The translations under genes were made by a program, and so were the position numbers. Positions 1 to 8,820 of a DNA stretch of 64,000 nucleotides are shown in pieces. The notes beneath the pieces were generated by a model. That model was not told the DNA's origin and did no database searches. It was given only the letters and a program-made list of their open reading frames with translations. Position 1 is the stretch's first letter; the number at the start of each line of letters is the position of its first letter. Source of the stretch: JACPYM01 sp963699175. GTDB taxonomy: Bacteria; Acidobacteriota; Blastocatellia; RBC074. The stretch spans positions 310,001 through 374,000 of the forward strand of contig OY969418.1 of the NCBI GenBank assembly GCA_963699175.1, written 5' to 3'.

Positions 1-1626
1 ATCCGCATCAAGCGCCAGAGGCTGTGAAGTATCATTAAGCTGTCGAACGATCAGTGAATCATTGGAGAGCTTAAGCGCTCGCGGCGCGCTGATCGTTTGT
101 TTGCTGGAGGGGCTGTAATCTGAAGAAACCTCGCTGACCAGGCAATGAGAATTCGCCTCACTCAGAAAGATTGTGACGTTTTCCGAATGCAATGCCTTCT
201 GGATGCGCTCGGCAACGAGTTCGAGCAGTTGCCGCACGCTCGTCGTTGAGCGCACCGATTGCGCGAGTTCGCTCAGCATTTGCTGAGCGTCGTAAGCCTC
301 ACGGAAGAACCGGCGATCAATGATTGGAGCCAGCCAGCGCCGATGCGCCCAATGGATTGATTGCCAGGCGACGATGGCGACTATGGCAGAAATGACACCC
401 ACTACGCGGCCCGATGATGGATTGAGCCACCTGAAGAATCTGTCCATCAACATCCAGAGCAAGAAACTCACCGTTACCATCTCCAATAGAATCGAGCCAC
501 GCGCAACCAGCAGATAACGCACACCGCGCCGAAGGATGAGGCTAATGGGAATAACCTTGTGTCTGATAATGGCATAAGCGAAAGAGAGCGGAATAAGCGG
601 CAGTGCATAGGGGGCAAGTGTTTGAATCCAGCCTGAAATGGGTTGCCAGAGCGCCAGCTTTCGCAAACCAAATGTGGCTTCGATCACCAGCAGGAAGAGC
701 ATGAAGAATCCGGCGCTGCTACCGGCCATGGCGGCACGCAGGCGTTTGCGGGCTTCGTGATTGGCGGCGCGATAATTGGCAATCAGACAGATCAAGCCCG
801 CCGCCACATAAGCCGTCATCGTCCCCATCAGCCAAGTTCCTGCGCCGTGCTCAAACCACCATTGGAAGACTGGCGAATCAACCCACGCTGTTGGCAAGTG
901 ACCGGCAGCAAGCCACGGCGGTAAGACAAACAGGCACAGTGGCAGGTACAACCAAGACTCCAAGCGCGGAAAGCGTTGCAACAGCGGTGGCCGTTCGGGA
1001 AAGTTGAGAAAGAAAACTAGAAAGAGTGGAAAGAACCAAAGCGCAAAGAATTTGGCGAGTGTGACCAACAACTCTACGACTGACGGCAGCACAGAGTAAG
1101 GATAAGAACTGCTCGCCACGCCGACAAACGTTCCCAACATCAGCGATAGTAGCCAAGCCTGCCGGTTATCGGGCTTGAGCAGTAAAACGGTCAGGCCGGT
1201 CAACAGAAAAGGCAGGCAGATCAACTGGAAAACTAGATCGGAGTGATCGTACTGAGCCTGGCCAGGCAGGTAAGCTGCTGTTTTGTTGAAGAAAGTTAGC
1301 ACTTGTCCATTACGACGCACAGTGATGCTGAATGGCGTGCCTGGTGCGACACGATCCGGCCATTCCAGGATGCTCATATCTTGCGCCGGACTGATTCCGT
1401 TAAGGGCAATTAGCTCATCGCCTGATTGCAAGGCGGCAGTAGGGCCGTGCGGATCAACGCTAGTGGTGTAAAAATGTAGCCTGTCCCTAGATTCACCGCG
1501 CCAGCCGGTGTAGCTGCCGATTTGGAGAGCGTGGAAATAGATATTCACGCCGACATAGAAAAACATCAGCGCGAAAAATAGACCGCCGAGCCAGAGCCGC
1601 CTTTTGTGTGCCGTCTGGGTCATCAT
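1..1626 (-). CDS. PDZ - multi-TM - GAF membrane signalling protein (C-terminus beyond window)
   Basis: An uninterrupted minus-strand frame runs from an ATG at 1626 (a second ATG is at 1623) off the left edge; about 542 residues are visible. After one N-terminal TM segment comes a PDZ-like domain (roughly residues 45-115, with the core PHGPTAALQSGDELIALNGI), then eight to nine hydrophobic segments (about 125-420), then the start of a GAF domain from 'LSELAQSVRSTTSVRQLLEL'. Acidobacterial proteins of this layout often end in a SpoIIE/PP2C phosphatase or a kinase domain, but that part is outside the window, so the output activity is unknown. It starts 14 bp after the PQQ dehydrogenase stop and probably belongs to that operon. 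Ligand and partner unknown. Domain reading fairly sure; function inferred. Confidence 0.75.
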   Translation of the reverse strand, partial: MMTQTAHKRRLWLGGLFFALMFFYVGVNIYFHALQIGSYTGWRGESRDRLHFYTTSVDPHGPTAALQSGDELIALNGISPAQDMSILEWPDRVAPGTPFSITVRRNGQVLTFFNKTAAYLPGQAQYDHSDLVFQLICLPFLLTGLTVLLLKPDNRQAWLLSLMLGTFVGVASSSYPYSVLPSVVELLVTLAKFFALWFFPLFLVFFLNFPERPPLLQRFPRLESWLYLPLCLFVLPPWLAAGHLPTAWVDSPVFQWWFEHGAGTWLMGTMTAYVAAGLICLIANYRAANHEARKRLRAAMAGSSAGFFMLFLLVIEATFGLRKLALWQPISGWIQTLAPYALPLIPLSFAYAIIRHKVIPISLILRRGVRYLLVARGSILLEMVTVSFLLWMLMDRFFRWLNPSSGRVVGVISAIVAIVAWQSIHWAHRRWLAPIIDRRFFREAYDAQQMLSELAQSVRSTTSVRQLLELVAERIQKALHSENVTIFLSEANSHCLVSEVSSDYSPSSKQTISAPRALKLSNDSLIVRQLNDTSQPLALDAD

Positions 1627-1640
1627 TGAAGTGCTGCGCG

Positions 1641-3233
1641 TCAGGGAAGCCCGAAAACAAACAGCGCGTGTTCCGCTGCAATGGCGACGTGTTGTTTGCC
1701 GTCAATCAAAAAGCTGATCGGATTGGCAGCAATGAAACCGCCAGTTTGAAAATCCCAGAGCGGTTTGCCCGTCTGCGCGTCGAGCGCGTAGAAATTGCCT
1801 TCGTTCGAGCCGCCAAAGACTAGGCCACCCGCCGTCGCTAGCACGCCCGCCCACGGCGGCGTTTGCAGCCGAAACTCCCATTTCAACTTTCCGTTCGTGA
1901 CTTCGAGCGCACGAATTGCACCCCAGGCTTTGTCATCGCCATCAATCGCGCGTTCGCCGCCGCCCGCAAAGAACGTCCCCGGTTTGAACTCGACTTCGCC
2001 CTTGTAGTAGTAGGAGCCGCGCTCGCGCACCGAAACGTAGAAGAGTTTCGTCAGCGGGCTGTAAGACGGACTGTACCAATTGGTCGCGCCATTCAGCGCC
2101 GGCCAGACTAACGTCCCTTCAACCGTCGGGTCTGTGTTAGGCAGCACGATGGGCCGCCCTTTCGCATCCAGCCCCGCCGCCCACGTTTGTTTGGCGTAAG
2201 GCGAGCCGTGCAGAAACTCGCCCGTCACACGGTCGAGTACGTAATAAAACGCATTGCGATTGGCCATCGTTACGAGCTTGCGCTGCTGTCCATTCAGCAA
2301 CGCATCGAGTAAGACCGGAACCTCTGTCGCATCCCAATCGTGTGTGTCGTGCGGCGTGAATTGAAAATGCCACTTGAGCTTGCCACTTGTTGCATCAATC
2401 GCGAGCAACGAGCAAGTGTAAAGGTTATCGCCAGGCCGCACATCACCATTCCAATCGGGGCCAGGATTGCCCGTGCCCCAATAGAGCAAATTGAGTTCGG
2501 GATCGTAAGAACCTGTTACCCAAGTTGGCCCGCCACCCATCTTCCACTCACCGCCTTGCCAGGTTTCATGACCAGGCTCGCCGGGACCGGGAATAGTGAA
2601 ACAACGCCAAGCCAACTTGCCAGTCTTCGCGTCGTAGGCATCGAGAAAGCCGCGAATGCCTGCTTCGCCGCCGCTGATGCCGACGATGATTTTGCCGTCA
2701 ATCGCCAACGGCGCGCCAGTGAGCGAATAGCCAAGCTTGTTCTCTTCGACCTTAGTCTCCCAGCGCACCGCGCCCGACCGCGCGTCGAGTGCAATCAGGT
2801 AACAATCGAGCGTGCCAACATAGACCGTGTCATCGAGAATCGCCACGCCGCGATTGGTCGGGCCAAAGCCAAGCATCTTGGCCAGGCGTGCCTGCTGGCG
2901 TTGCCACGACCAAAGCTTGCGACCCGTGCGCAGGTCGAGCGCCGTCACACGCGTCGGCGGCTCAGTCAGGTACATCACGCTGTCCGCGACTATCGGCGAA
3001 GTCTCAAACCTGCCTCGTTCAGAAATTTGGTAAACCCACTTCGCTTTAAGCCCGGCGACATTAGCGGGTGTGAGCTGTTTGAGCCACGAGAAACGGTGCG
3101 CCTGATAATTGCCTGAATAGGTCAGCCACGCTCCCGGCTCGCGTTCAGCATTGCTGAGGCGTTGATAGGGAACTTGCGCTTGGACAAACGCGCAGAGCAA
3201 AAGGCAGACAATGAGCAAGGGGATGTTTTTCAT
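1641..3233 (-). CDS. PQQ-dependent dehydrogenase (quinoprotein alcohol dehydrogenase type)
   Basis: 530 residues with a Sec signal peptide (MKNIPLLIVCLLLCAFVQAQ), so periplasmic. Repeated beta-propeller blades of the type 'ALDARSGAVRWE' and 'ALDAQTGKPLWDF' identify the PQQ propeller fold. The family calcium/PQQ ligands appear present: Glu in GGEAGIRG, Asn in WGTGNPGPDWN, and the catalytic Asp within TPHDTHDWDATE. The vicinal Cys-Cys pair usual in methanol/ethanol dehydrogenases is absent: the stretch before NRGVAI reads GFGPT. The enzyme would oxidise an alcohol or sugar-type substrate and pass electrons to the adjacent cytochrome c; the substrate cannot be read from sequence. The start overlaps the cytochrome stop (ATGA), which indicates translational coupling. 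Confidence 0.85.
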   Translation of the reverse strand: MKNIPLLIVCLLLCAFVQAQVPYQRLSNAEREPGAWLTYSGNYQAHRFSWLKQLTPANVAGLKAKWVYQISERGRFETSPIVADSVMYLTEPPTRVTALDLRTGRKLWSWQRQQARLAKMLGFGPTNRGVAILDDTVYVGTLDCYLIALDARSGAVRWETKVEENKLGYSLTGAPLAIDGKIIVGISGGEAGIRGFLDAYDAKTGKLAWRCFTIPGPGEPGHETWQGGEWKMGGGPTWVTGSYDPELNLLYWGTGNPGPDWNGDVRPGDNLYTCSLLAIDATSGKLKWHFQFTPHDTHDWDATEVPVLLDALLNGQQRKLVTMANRNAFYYVLDRVTGEFLHGSPYAKQTWAAGLDAKGRPIVLPNTDPTVEGTLVWPALNGATNWYSPSYSPLTKLFYVSVRERGSYYYKGEVEFKPGTFFAGGGERAIDGDDKAWGAIRALEVTNGKLKWEFRLQTPPWAGVLATAGGLVFGGSNEGNFYALDAQTGKPLWDFQTGGFIAANPISFLIDGKQHVAIAAEHALFVFGLP

Positions 3234-4018
3234 TTGTCACCTCGCAGCTCTGAAAGGTAGGCAATCAAGTCGTCAAGCTCTGAAGTGGTGAACGCATCTT
3301 TGTAGCTCGGCATAGTGGAGACGCCAAACTCTTTCTTCAACTCTTTGAGATCGGATTTGCGGAAGGAGTGAAAGCGATTACTCGCGTCACGAAGCTGAAT
3401 ACTAAACGAATCTTCGTTGACGCGCACGCCACGCACGCGCCGACTATCGGCGGTAAGCACGCTTGCCACTAGAAAGCCATCCGGGGTCGCTGCATTCGGA
3501 TTAAGCAACGCCTCGCGCAAGTAAGCAGGGCTGCGGCGCGCGCCAATCTCCGTCAATTCAGGACCGGAGATGCCGCCTTGCCCGCGCACTATGTGGCAAG
3601 CGGCGCAATTGCCTTTGGTTTCGTAGAGCGGTTTGCCGCGCGCCGCCTCACCAGTCAGTTTGACCGGCTCAATGCGACCAAGGGAGCGCACATAGTTCGC
3701 AACCTGCCGGATTTCCTGATCGGTCAGCATCCAGAACTGAGGCATCTCGGAACTCTCGATGCCTTGCTTGATGATTCTGAACAAGGCGAAATCATCGGCG
3801 GCCCGTTGCAATTTCGGCAGATTGAGCGCCGGGCCTCTGCCGCCCGCGCCGCCGATACCGTGACAGAGCGCGCACTGGCCGTCGAAGATTCGCTTGCCGC
3901 GCGCCAAATCGTCAGCGGGCAAGCTGGCGGCCCGCTCCTGCGATAAGCTTGATTGCGCGACTGTTATCGCAAGGACTGGCAACACAATTGCTAAAGCTAA
4001 ACGGAATTTCCATTTCAT
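3230..4018 (-). CDS. Diheme cytochrome c with Verrucomicrobium-type heme-binding domain
   Basis: Start chosen at ATG 4018: it has an AGGAGA ribosome site 6 nt upstream and begins a clear signal peptide (MKWKFRLALAIVLPVLAITV); an upstream in-frame extension lacks both. The 262-residue protein has two CXXCH heme sites: CALCH in an N-terminal class I cytochrome domain, and CAACH opening a second domain. The tail after the second heme (NPNAATPDGF, RDASNRFHSFRKSDL, ELDDLIAYLSEL) matches the putative heme-binding domain common in Verrucomicrobia, Planctomycetes and Acidobacteria. Periplasmic electron carrier, most likely the acceptor for the PQQ dehydrogenase it is coupled to by a 4-bp overlap. Confidence 0.88.
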   Translation of the reverse strand: MKWKFRLALAIVLPVLAITVAQSSLSQERAASLPADDLARGKRIFDGQCALCHGIGGAGGRGPALNLPKLQRAADDFALFRIIKQGIESSEMPQFWMLTDQEIRQVANYVRSLGRIEPVKLTGEAARGKPLYETKGNCAACHIVRGQGGISGPELTEIGARRSPAYLREALLNPNAATPDGFLVASVLTADSRRVRGVRVNEDSFSIQLRDASNRFHSFRKSDLKELKKEFGVSTMPSYKDAFTTSELDDLIAYLSELRGDK

Positions 4019-4051
4019 GATCTTCTCCTCTGATGCGTGACTGAATCCGTT

Positions 4052-4108
4052 GCCGAAGGGTTGCTGTACTTGACCTTCGGCACGATGCGGCAAACCGTCA
4101 TCGTGCCG
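4052..4108. terminator. Two tandem hairpins between SpoIIE and cytochrome genes
   Basis: Two stems lie back to back in the 170-bp gap: GCCGAAGG (4052-4059) with CCTTCGGC (4074-4081), and GGCACGATG (4080-4088) with CATCGTGCC (4100-4108). They share two bases, so they are alternatives or fold in turn. Neither has a strong T-run. They lie downstream of the phosphatase gene and upstream of the cytochrome gene, so they may end the former transcript; that role is inferred. Confidence 0.4.
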
Positions 4109-4188
4109 TTGGCTCTCGACCCAAAGGTCAGCGTCGCTGACAAGAAGCTGATGATCTCCGCCACTGATAGCGTTAAGGGTGTTGGATT

Positions 4189-5865
4189 TCAGGCCAGTCG
4201 TTTGATCACCATCAAGGTGATGTCATCATACTGCGGCGCTGTGCCTGCGAACCGGTCAAGCTCATTGAAGACTTGCTCGACGATCGTTTCTGCCTGCTCG
4301 CGGGCAATGGGTCTGATAAAGTTGGCCGTGCGCTCTTCGCCAAATTCATTCTCGTGTTCATCTTGCGCTTCGGTGACCCCATCAGAAAAGAGCGCGACCA
4401 GATCACCGGGGCATAACTCAAAGCCACGCTCTTCGTAAGGCTGTAGCAATTCCACTATGTCAGGCGCCATCAACCCTAAAGGTGTACCAGTGGACTTCAA
4501 CCATTCTACTTCGCCACTGGCGCGTAGGAGCAAACAATCAGTATGTCCGGCATTGACATAGCGGCACTGGCCTGTATCGGTATCCAGTTCCAGCAGAATG
4601 GCCGTTACGTACTTATTAGATGGCGTGGTGGCATAAAGCAGGGAATTAGTATGCGTGACTAATTCGGTCAGTGAAGGAAGTCTGCCGAGCAAGGCACGTA
4701 GCGTTGCTTGCATGTTGCTCATCAACAATGACGCAGGCAGCCCTTTCCCCGAAACATCAGCAACGCAGATCAAATGTCGGTTGGCCGTTTTGATATGGTC
4801 AAGCGCAAGTGCGTCGTAATAATCGCCTCCACATTGCCGCGCCGGGCGATTGCGCGCGGCCAAATCGAAATTGATCAGCTTGGGTAGCTCGGCAGGGAAG
4901 AGGTTTTGCTGAATCGTCGCGGCTAATTCCAACTCCTGTTCGACTTTCTTGCGCTCGACGGCTTCGCGGAAGAACCAGGAGTTTTCAAACGCAACAGCAG
5001 CTTGAGCAACTAAACCTGCACCGAATTCAAGATCGCTCTCAGAATAAGGCAAGCCGCCAGGGCGTGGGCCTAACACGACCAGCCCGCCGGTCGTATCATC
5101 GCCCGCTTTGATTGGAAAGACGACTTCACCTTGTTCTTGCTGGATACTCTCTTTGACCCAGCCATCAGGCAGTTCAGACACACGCAATGCTTCAGCCAGC
5201 TTTTCCGGATCATAACCGTAACCGTCGTGGAGAGTCAGCGTTTCCAGGCTCATACCCATTTGCCGCAAGACAGGCAAATGGCCTTTCTTCCAGGCTGCCA
5301 GCGTATACTTGCGCACTGCCCAACGCCCAGCCAGGGTCAGCATCAATAACTGAGCGACTTCTTCCGGCTCGAATGTGGAAGTCAATCCACGTCCCAAGTC
5401 AATCAGCGCCTGCATGTCTTGGATTTTCTGATCTAAAGCTTGATTGGCTTGGTTAAGCTTGGTATGCGCGCGTGCATTCGCGATACTGCTGGCAGCCAAG
5501 CCCAATAGTGCACTGATAAAGTCTATTTCTTCCTCATTAAGTTGTTTGTTTAGAGGCTGACAAATACCTAGCAATCCAACCGGCGCGTCTTGATCGCCAA
5601 TCGGAAAGAGCAGGTCTACACCAGTTGCGCGCGCCTCTTCCTCCCGATAAGGATTGCCGACTTTCAACTTAGTCAGGCCACGTACCAACTCCAACTTCAT
5701 CACGTCATCGTGCGTGACCGCAATGAACGCTTTTGCTACGAGTAGTCTGCCCATTACTGAGCGTAAGAGGTGGCGTAACAGATCGTCCAAGTTAAGCGAG
5801 GAATGGAGTAGTTGCGCCGATTCAAGCAGCGCCTCCAACTTAGAAGCATCAAGGGAGGTGGTCAT
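4189..5865 (-). CDS. SpoIIE-type PP2C serine phosphatase with two GAF-like domains
   Basis: 558 residues, soluble. Residues about 1-130 and 150-300 read as two GAF sensor domains (for example GLLGICQPLNKQLNEEEIDF and GGLVVLGPRPGGLPYSESDL). A short linker follows (KKVEQELELAATIQQNLFPA, the usual entry to SpoIIE/RsbU catalytic domains). The PP2C domain runs from about 325 to the end, with metal-binding Asp in RQCGGDYYDAL, CVADVSGKGLPASLLMS and VALFSDGVTEAQ, and the end motif QYDDITLMVIKR. Such enzymes dephosphorylate a STAS anti-anti-sigma protein, and the two expected partners lie just upstream on the same strand. Last gene of a three-gene operon, 40 bp after the kinase. Confidence 0.9.
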   Translation of the reverse strand: MTTSLDASKLEALLESAQLLHSSLNLDDLLRHLLRSVMGRLLVAKAFIAVTHDDVMKLELVRGLTKLKVGNPYREEEARATGVDLLFPIGDQDAPVGLLGICQPLNKQLNEEEIDFISALLGLAASSIANARAHTKLNQANQALDQKIQDMQALIDLGRGLTSTFEPEEVAQLLMLTLAGRWAVRKYTLAAWKKGHLPVLRQMGMSLETLTLHDGYGYDPEKLAEALRVSELPDGWVKESIQQEQGEVVFPIKAGDDTTGGLVVLGPRPGGLPYSESDLEFGAGLVAQAAVAFENSWFFREAVERKKVEQELELAATIQQNLFPAELPKLINFDLAARNRPARQCGGDYYDALALDHIKTANRHLICVADVSGKGLPASLLMSNMQATLRALLGRLPSLTELVTHTNSLLYATTPSNKYVTAILLELDTDTGQCRYVNAGHTDCLLLRASGEVEWLKSTGTPLGLMAPDIVELLQPYEERGFELCPGDLVALFSDGVTEAQDEHENEFGEERTANFIRPIAREQAETIVEQVFNELDRFAGTAPQYDDITLMVIKRLA

Positions 5866-5905
5866 AAGACACGAGTCTGATAACGAAGAGGCGGTTGTGA
5901 TGAAA

Positions 5906-6337
5906 TTATTTGCGAATCTTCTTAGTCATATGCAACTCATTCTTTTGGCCTGGCGCAATCTGATACTCTACTTCGTCCATTAACGTTTTAATTAGCCGAA
6001 TGCCAAGACCGCCTGACTTGCGTTCCTGCACAAGTTGGTTAAGTTGTGACTCTGGCACTTGCGCCGGGTCAAAGCCATGACCCTCATCAATTACTGAGAT
6101 ACGTAAGAGCAAGTCGTCAAAGCTCACACGAATAGTGACATCCTTCGTGACATCATGACCGTAAGCATGCTCAATCACATTCGCGCAAGCTTCATCCACC
6201 GCCAATTCGAGTTCAGGAATATCGCTCTCGGCCAGCCCTGCCTGTCCGCCGACCGTGACGACGAATTCACGAATGAGCGCAAGATTCTCAGTTGAAGAGG
6301 GGACTTGCAACGTAAACTTTCTCTCGATGTCGGCCAT
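5906..6337 (-). CDS. RsbW-like anti-sigma factor / serine kinase (HATPase_c)
   Basis: Start placed at ATG 6337 because GGAGGAA lies 9 nt upstream; an in-frame extension to 6373 lacks a ribosome site. The 143-residue protein is a minimal GHKL ATPase: N-box ELAVDEACANVIEHAY, G1 box DEGHGFDP, G2 box SGGLGIRLIKTLMD. In RsbW/SpoIIAB systems this kinase phosphorylates a STAS partner and binds a sigma factor or other target. It sits between the STAS gene (32 bp upstream) and the phosphatase gene (40 bp downstream), which gives a complete partner-switching set. No sigma factor gene is next to it, so the regulated target is unknown. Confidence 0.9.
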   Translation of the reverse strand: MADIERKFTLQVPSSTENLALIREFVVTVGGQAGLAESDIPELELAVDEACANVIEHAYGHDVTKDVTIRVSFDDLLLRISVIDEGHGFDPAQVPESQLNQLVQERKSGGLGIRLIKTLMDEVEYQIAPGQKNELHMTKKIRK

Positions 6338-6369
6338 CGCAATTATTCCTCCGGCGCTTAAAGATAGGC

Positions 6370-6723
6370 TCACTCTTGTGCAAAACGCTGCATCGCGGAT
6401 GACAGATCGTCCAGCATTTCAAAAATATCTTGAAAGCCCAGAATGTCGAAAGTGTGCCTGACTTTCGGTACTAGCCCACAGATCTTAATATCTCCGCCCA
6501 ATTCCCGCACCTCTTCAATAAAGCTCATAAAGACACCTAATCCAGCGGAGGAAATGTAGTTGAGTCGGGCACAATCTACGATGATGCGCGTGCGGCCGGC
6601 CTCGATTTCAGTTTGAACGGTGCTTTCGAATTGCGGTGCGGTGTGTGCATCAACAAAGCCTTCGAGTGTGATGATTGAAAGACCCTCTTGCTGCGAAGTC
6701 TGCATTGCAAATGGATTCGGCAC
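6370..6723 (-). CDS. STAS-domain anti-anti-sigma factor (RsbV/SpoIIAA-like)
   Basis: Start set at GTG 6723: AAGGAGG at 6732-6738 is spaced 8 nt from it. The ATG at 6705 is an alternative. About 117 residues with the STAS fold: GLSIITLEGFVDAHTAPQF, RIIVDCARLNYISSAGLGVF with the phosphorylatable serine in the ISSAG motif, then GGDIKICGLVPKVRHTFDIL. In the partner switch the unphosphorylated form captures the RsbW-like kinase; the phosphatase two genes on resets it. First gene of the operon, so the promoter should lie between 6740 and 7170. Confidence 0.9.
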   Translation of the reverse strand: MPNPFAMQTSQQEGLSIITLEGFVDAHTAPQFESTVQTEIEAGRTRIIVDCARLNYISSAGLGVFMSFIEEVRELGGDIKICGLVPKVRHTFDILGFQDIFEMLDDLSSAMQRFAQE

Positions 6724-6738
6724 CTGAGTAACCTCCTT

Positions 6739-7178
6739 ATAAACTTTGCATGAAAAACGGCTTGAATTACACGGTATAGGTTTAGAAAGCATCTCCATAT
6801 TAACATAATCACCTAAGCAAGCAACGGATAGCAGCAATATCGCTATAACTATATATATGATTACCTTCGTGTTTATACATTTGCTTATAAAGGGTATGTG
6901 AGGCAAGCGATCGGTTATGCGCTGGGCGATTAACTTTAGTGGGCGACTAATGCCTGCTCGGAGTATAGCGACGGCTTACAGTAATAGATGGAAACGTAGC
7001 TAAGATAAATATATGTATAGTGGCTAAGATGTAACCTGAAGTAAGTGGCTCGAACTCGAACTAAATGGTTATATTATGTGAGTTAGCCGCCTTATGAGTG
7101 AGTTGAGAGATATATACAGTTCCCCTGAAGTATTGTCTAAGAGATGCGCGCCTTTCACCTGAGAATAGAGGACTTTTG
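6739..7178. other. Gene-free AT-rich stretch upstream of the STAS operon
   Basis: No coding frame has a ribosome site or a recognisable domain here. The sequence is AT-rich and holds the leader and presumably the promoter of the minus-strand STAS-kinase-phosphatase operon. I could not single out one convincing -10/-35 pair. Confidence 0.4.
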
Positions 7179-7214
7179 GTGTTAGTCGGCGCGCCGACCT
7201 AACACTACTTTTTT
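7179..7214 (+). terminator. Near-perfect hairpin followed by T-run
   Basis: GTGTTAG-TCGGCGCGCCGA-CCTAACAC is an almost perfect palindrome (7179-7205, one unpaired base), followed on the plus strand by TACTTTTTT. It has the form of a rho-independent terminator, but no plus-strand gene lies upstream. It stands at the border of a transposase graveyard and may have come with one of the relics. Confidence 0.45.
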
Positions 7215-7470
7215 GAGAATTTCAGTGGGCTAACTGGATTGAGTTGTAGGTACACTGTCACAAAGAGAGTTTGGAAGCAACCCTCTGCCGGACTGTTCAC
7301 CGCGTCGAGAACGCCTTGATCAAAGCCAATCGTTTCCTCTAGCCTAGCAAGCAGAAGTTGCGTGCCGCTTACCACGAGTTTGAAGTCGTGGTCGTGGACG
7401 CGAGCAAAACTCCCGTCGAACGGCCTCAAAAAACTACCGTTGTAAAAGTTGTTCAGATGGGTAAATAGAT
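7215..7470 (+). pseudogene. IS5-family transposase relict
   Basis: The plus strand reads TVHRVENALIKANRFL, a stop, then SKQKLRAAYHEFEVVVVDAS and KTPVERPQK. That matches the central part of IS5-family transposases (motifs of the type 'RKVENALIKSGKF' and 'VDATECPIERPKK'). The stop codon and the missing ends show it is dead. The minus-strand frame over the same bases is only its shadow. Confidence 0.55.
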
Positions 7471-7494
7471 CACCTGGCGCTAAAGAGCGAGTCT

Positions 7495-8250
7495 TTGAAA
7501 AGAGATTGCGCTAGATTCATGGCGGAGGAAGTGCCAGCCATGAAAAAAGCCCGCGATCATGCCCAGCGTGAGGAAGTCCATCTTTATCCGAATGCCTGCG
7601 ACTGTCTGGGATGTCAGCAGCCGCGCGCCAAACGCTATCGCAAGCAACGCTGCCTCATCACGCTAAAGGGTGAGTTGAAAGTCATCAGCCACTGGTAGGA
7701 ATGTCGCCGTGCTGGCTGTGTGTGGCGCGGCGCGAGTGTGCGTCCGGAGCAGGAAGCTGTGCTGGCGCTACAGGGTTACAACTTCGGGTTGGACGTGGTC
7801 GCGCGCGTCGGTGAGTTGCGCTACCGCACACACCAAACGCTGGCGCAAAGTCAAAAGCACTGCCAGTGCGGATTTCGCTCAAGGGGGTGGAATTGCTCAG
7901 CGAAGTCTTTCTGGCACTGGTCAGCACCCACGCCAGGGATGATAAGCAACTGCTAGCGCAGTTACGCGCGCGAGGGTATCCTGCTGGCGCTGGATGGAGT
8001 GCCACCGGAGAAAGGGAATGAAACGCTCCAGCTACTGCGTGACCTGGTAAGTCGGCGTGTACTGGTGGCACGCAATCTGTTGTCGAGCGCGAGTGGCGAA
8101 ATTGCAGCGTTGCTTGAAGAGGTGCTGGCCTTTTTTTGGGGGGGAATCATCGGCGTGATTTCTGACAAGCAGGAGTCGCTCTGCCTGGCCATTGTACGTA
8201 TTACGATGATAGTGAATGGCAAATTCGAGGCACGTGAAATTCTGAGCTGC
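7495..8250 (+). pseudogene. Frameshifted zinc-finger transposase relict, family not named
   Basis: Pieces in several plus-strand frames form one decayed protein: HLYPNACDCLGCQQPRAKRY...CLITLKGELKVISHW, a stop, then ECRRAGCVWRGASV...ALQGYNFGLDVVARVGELRY, a frame change to LPVRISLKGVELLSEVFLAL, and another to GILLALDGVPPEKGNETLQL...VARNLLSSASGEIAALLEEV. A Cys-rich N-terminal part followed by an 'LDGxxPEKGNE' core resembles a transposase, but I cannot name the family with confidence. At least one stop and two frameshifts make it inactive. Confidence 0.5.
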
Positions 8251-8296
8251 CTGTGAGCGAATCCGGGTAGATTGTTACTTCAGCCTTTCACCATCG

Positions 8297-8425
8297 TCAA
8301 GTGCGTATCTCCTTCTTACGCAAAGAAGTGCACTTCAATTCGATGCGGTAAGCACGATGAAACAAACGATCCAGGATAGCATCGGCCAATGTTGGTTCTT
8401 CCAGATAAGCATGCCAAGTTCCTGG
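8297..8425 (-). pseudogene. istB relict, C-terminal piece (rest is at 23533-24159)
   Basis: The minus strand encodes GTWHAYLEEPTLADAILDRL followed by FHRAYRIELKCTSLRKKEIR and a TGA, the typical C-terminus of an IS21-family IstB ATPase. Its N-terminal part is 15.7 kb away on the plus strand, ending in TIITSQLPP. The two pieces join in frame through the 5-bp target duplication CCAGG (8421-8425 here, 24155-24159 there) of an IS21 element that had inserted into this older istB. The gene was already dead: the other piece has a stop right after its Walker A motif and a frameshift. Confidence 0.85.
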
Positions 8426-8484
8426 TGTAGTCGCGCAGGCAAAAACGTAGAAAAATTGACAGCCGTCGCGTTCCACGGAACGGC

Positions 8485-8820
8485 TCATGTGGTGGGTACG
8501 CACGCGGCAAGTTTGCTGCGCAGGTACTGCACATAGTCCGGCGGCAGCGGCACGGCCAGCACTTCCGCCAGCAGCGGTACGAAGTAGTGCAGTGAGCGGA
8601 TGGGACCGAGCGGCGGCAGCGCGGGATCGCGCAGGCTGCGGCGCGCGGCGGCTAAGAGCAGTGCGGCTTCGACTGTTCCCCAGGCGAGGGCTTGCGCGTA
8701 CCACTGTGCCGCCAGTTGGCGGTCGCTGCGGCTCGTGCGCGCCGGCGTTTGCGGCAGACTCAGGTACAGCTTGAGAACCCGGGCGATGTATTCTTTTTCG
8801 GCCGTTTTAGGGTTAGGCAT
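8485..8820 (-). CDS. IS21 accessory ORF downstream of istB (copy A)
   Basis: 111 residues from the ATG at 8820, overlapping the end of istB (the ATG lies within the last codons of istB); a longer in-frame extension lies wholly inside istB and is unlikely. Mainly helical, with YIARVLKLYLSLPQTPARTS, AQALAWGTVEAALLLAAARR and PIRSLHYFVPLLAEVL. Proteins of this type accompany istB in some IS21 elements of soil bacteria; I know of no assigned function. It ends 59 bp inside the element end. Identical in translation to the copy at 27223-27558, so it is kept with the element rather than decaying. Confidence 0.6.
   Translation of the reverse strand: MPNPKTAEKEYIARVLKLYLSLPQTPARTSRSDRQLAAQWYAQALAWGTVEAALLLAAARRSLRDPALPPLGPIRSLHYFVPLLAEVLAVPLPPDYVQYLRSKLAACVPTT

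Noticed and set aside
2340..3116. Long plus-strand frame (258 codons) opposite the PQQ dehydrogenase
   Set aside because: Antisense shadow of a well-supported gene, with no domain and no ribosome site.
6724..6906. N-terminal extension of the STAS protein with a hydrophobic segment
   Set aside because: It is in frame, but the AAGGAGG site with ideal spacing to GTG 6723 marks the real start; the extension has no ribosome site.
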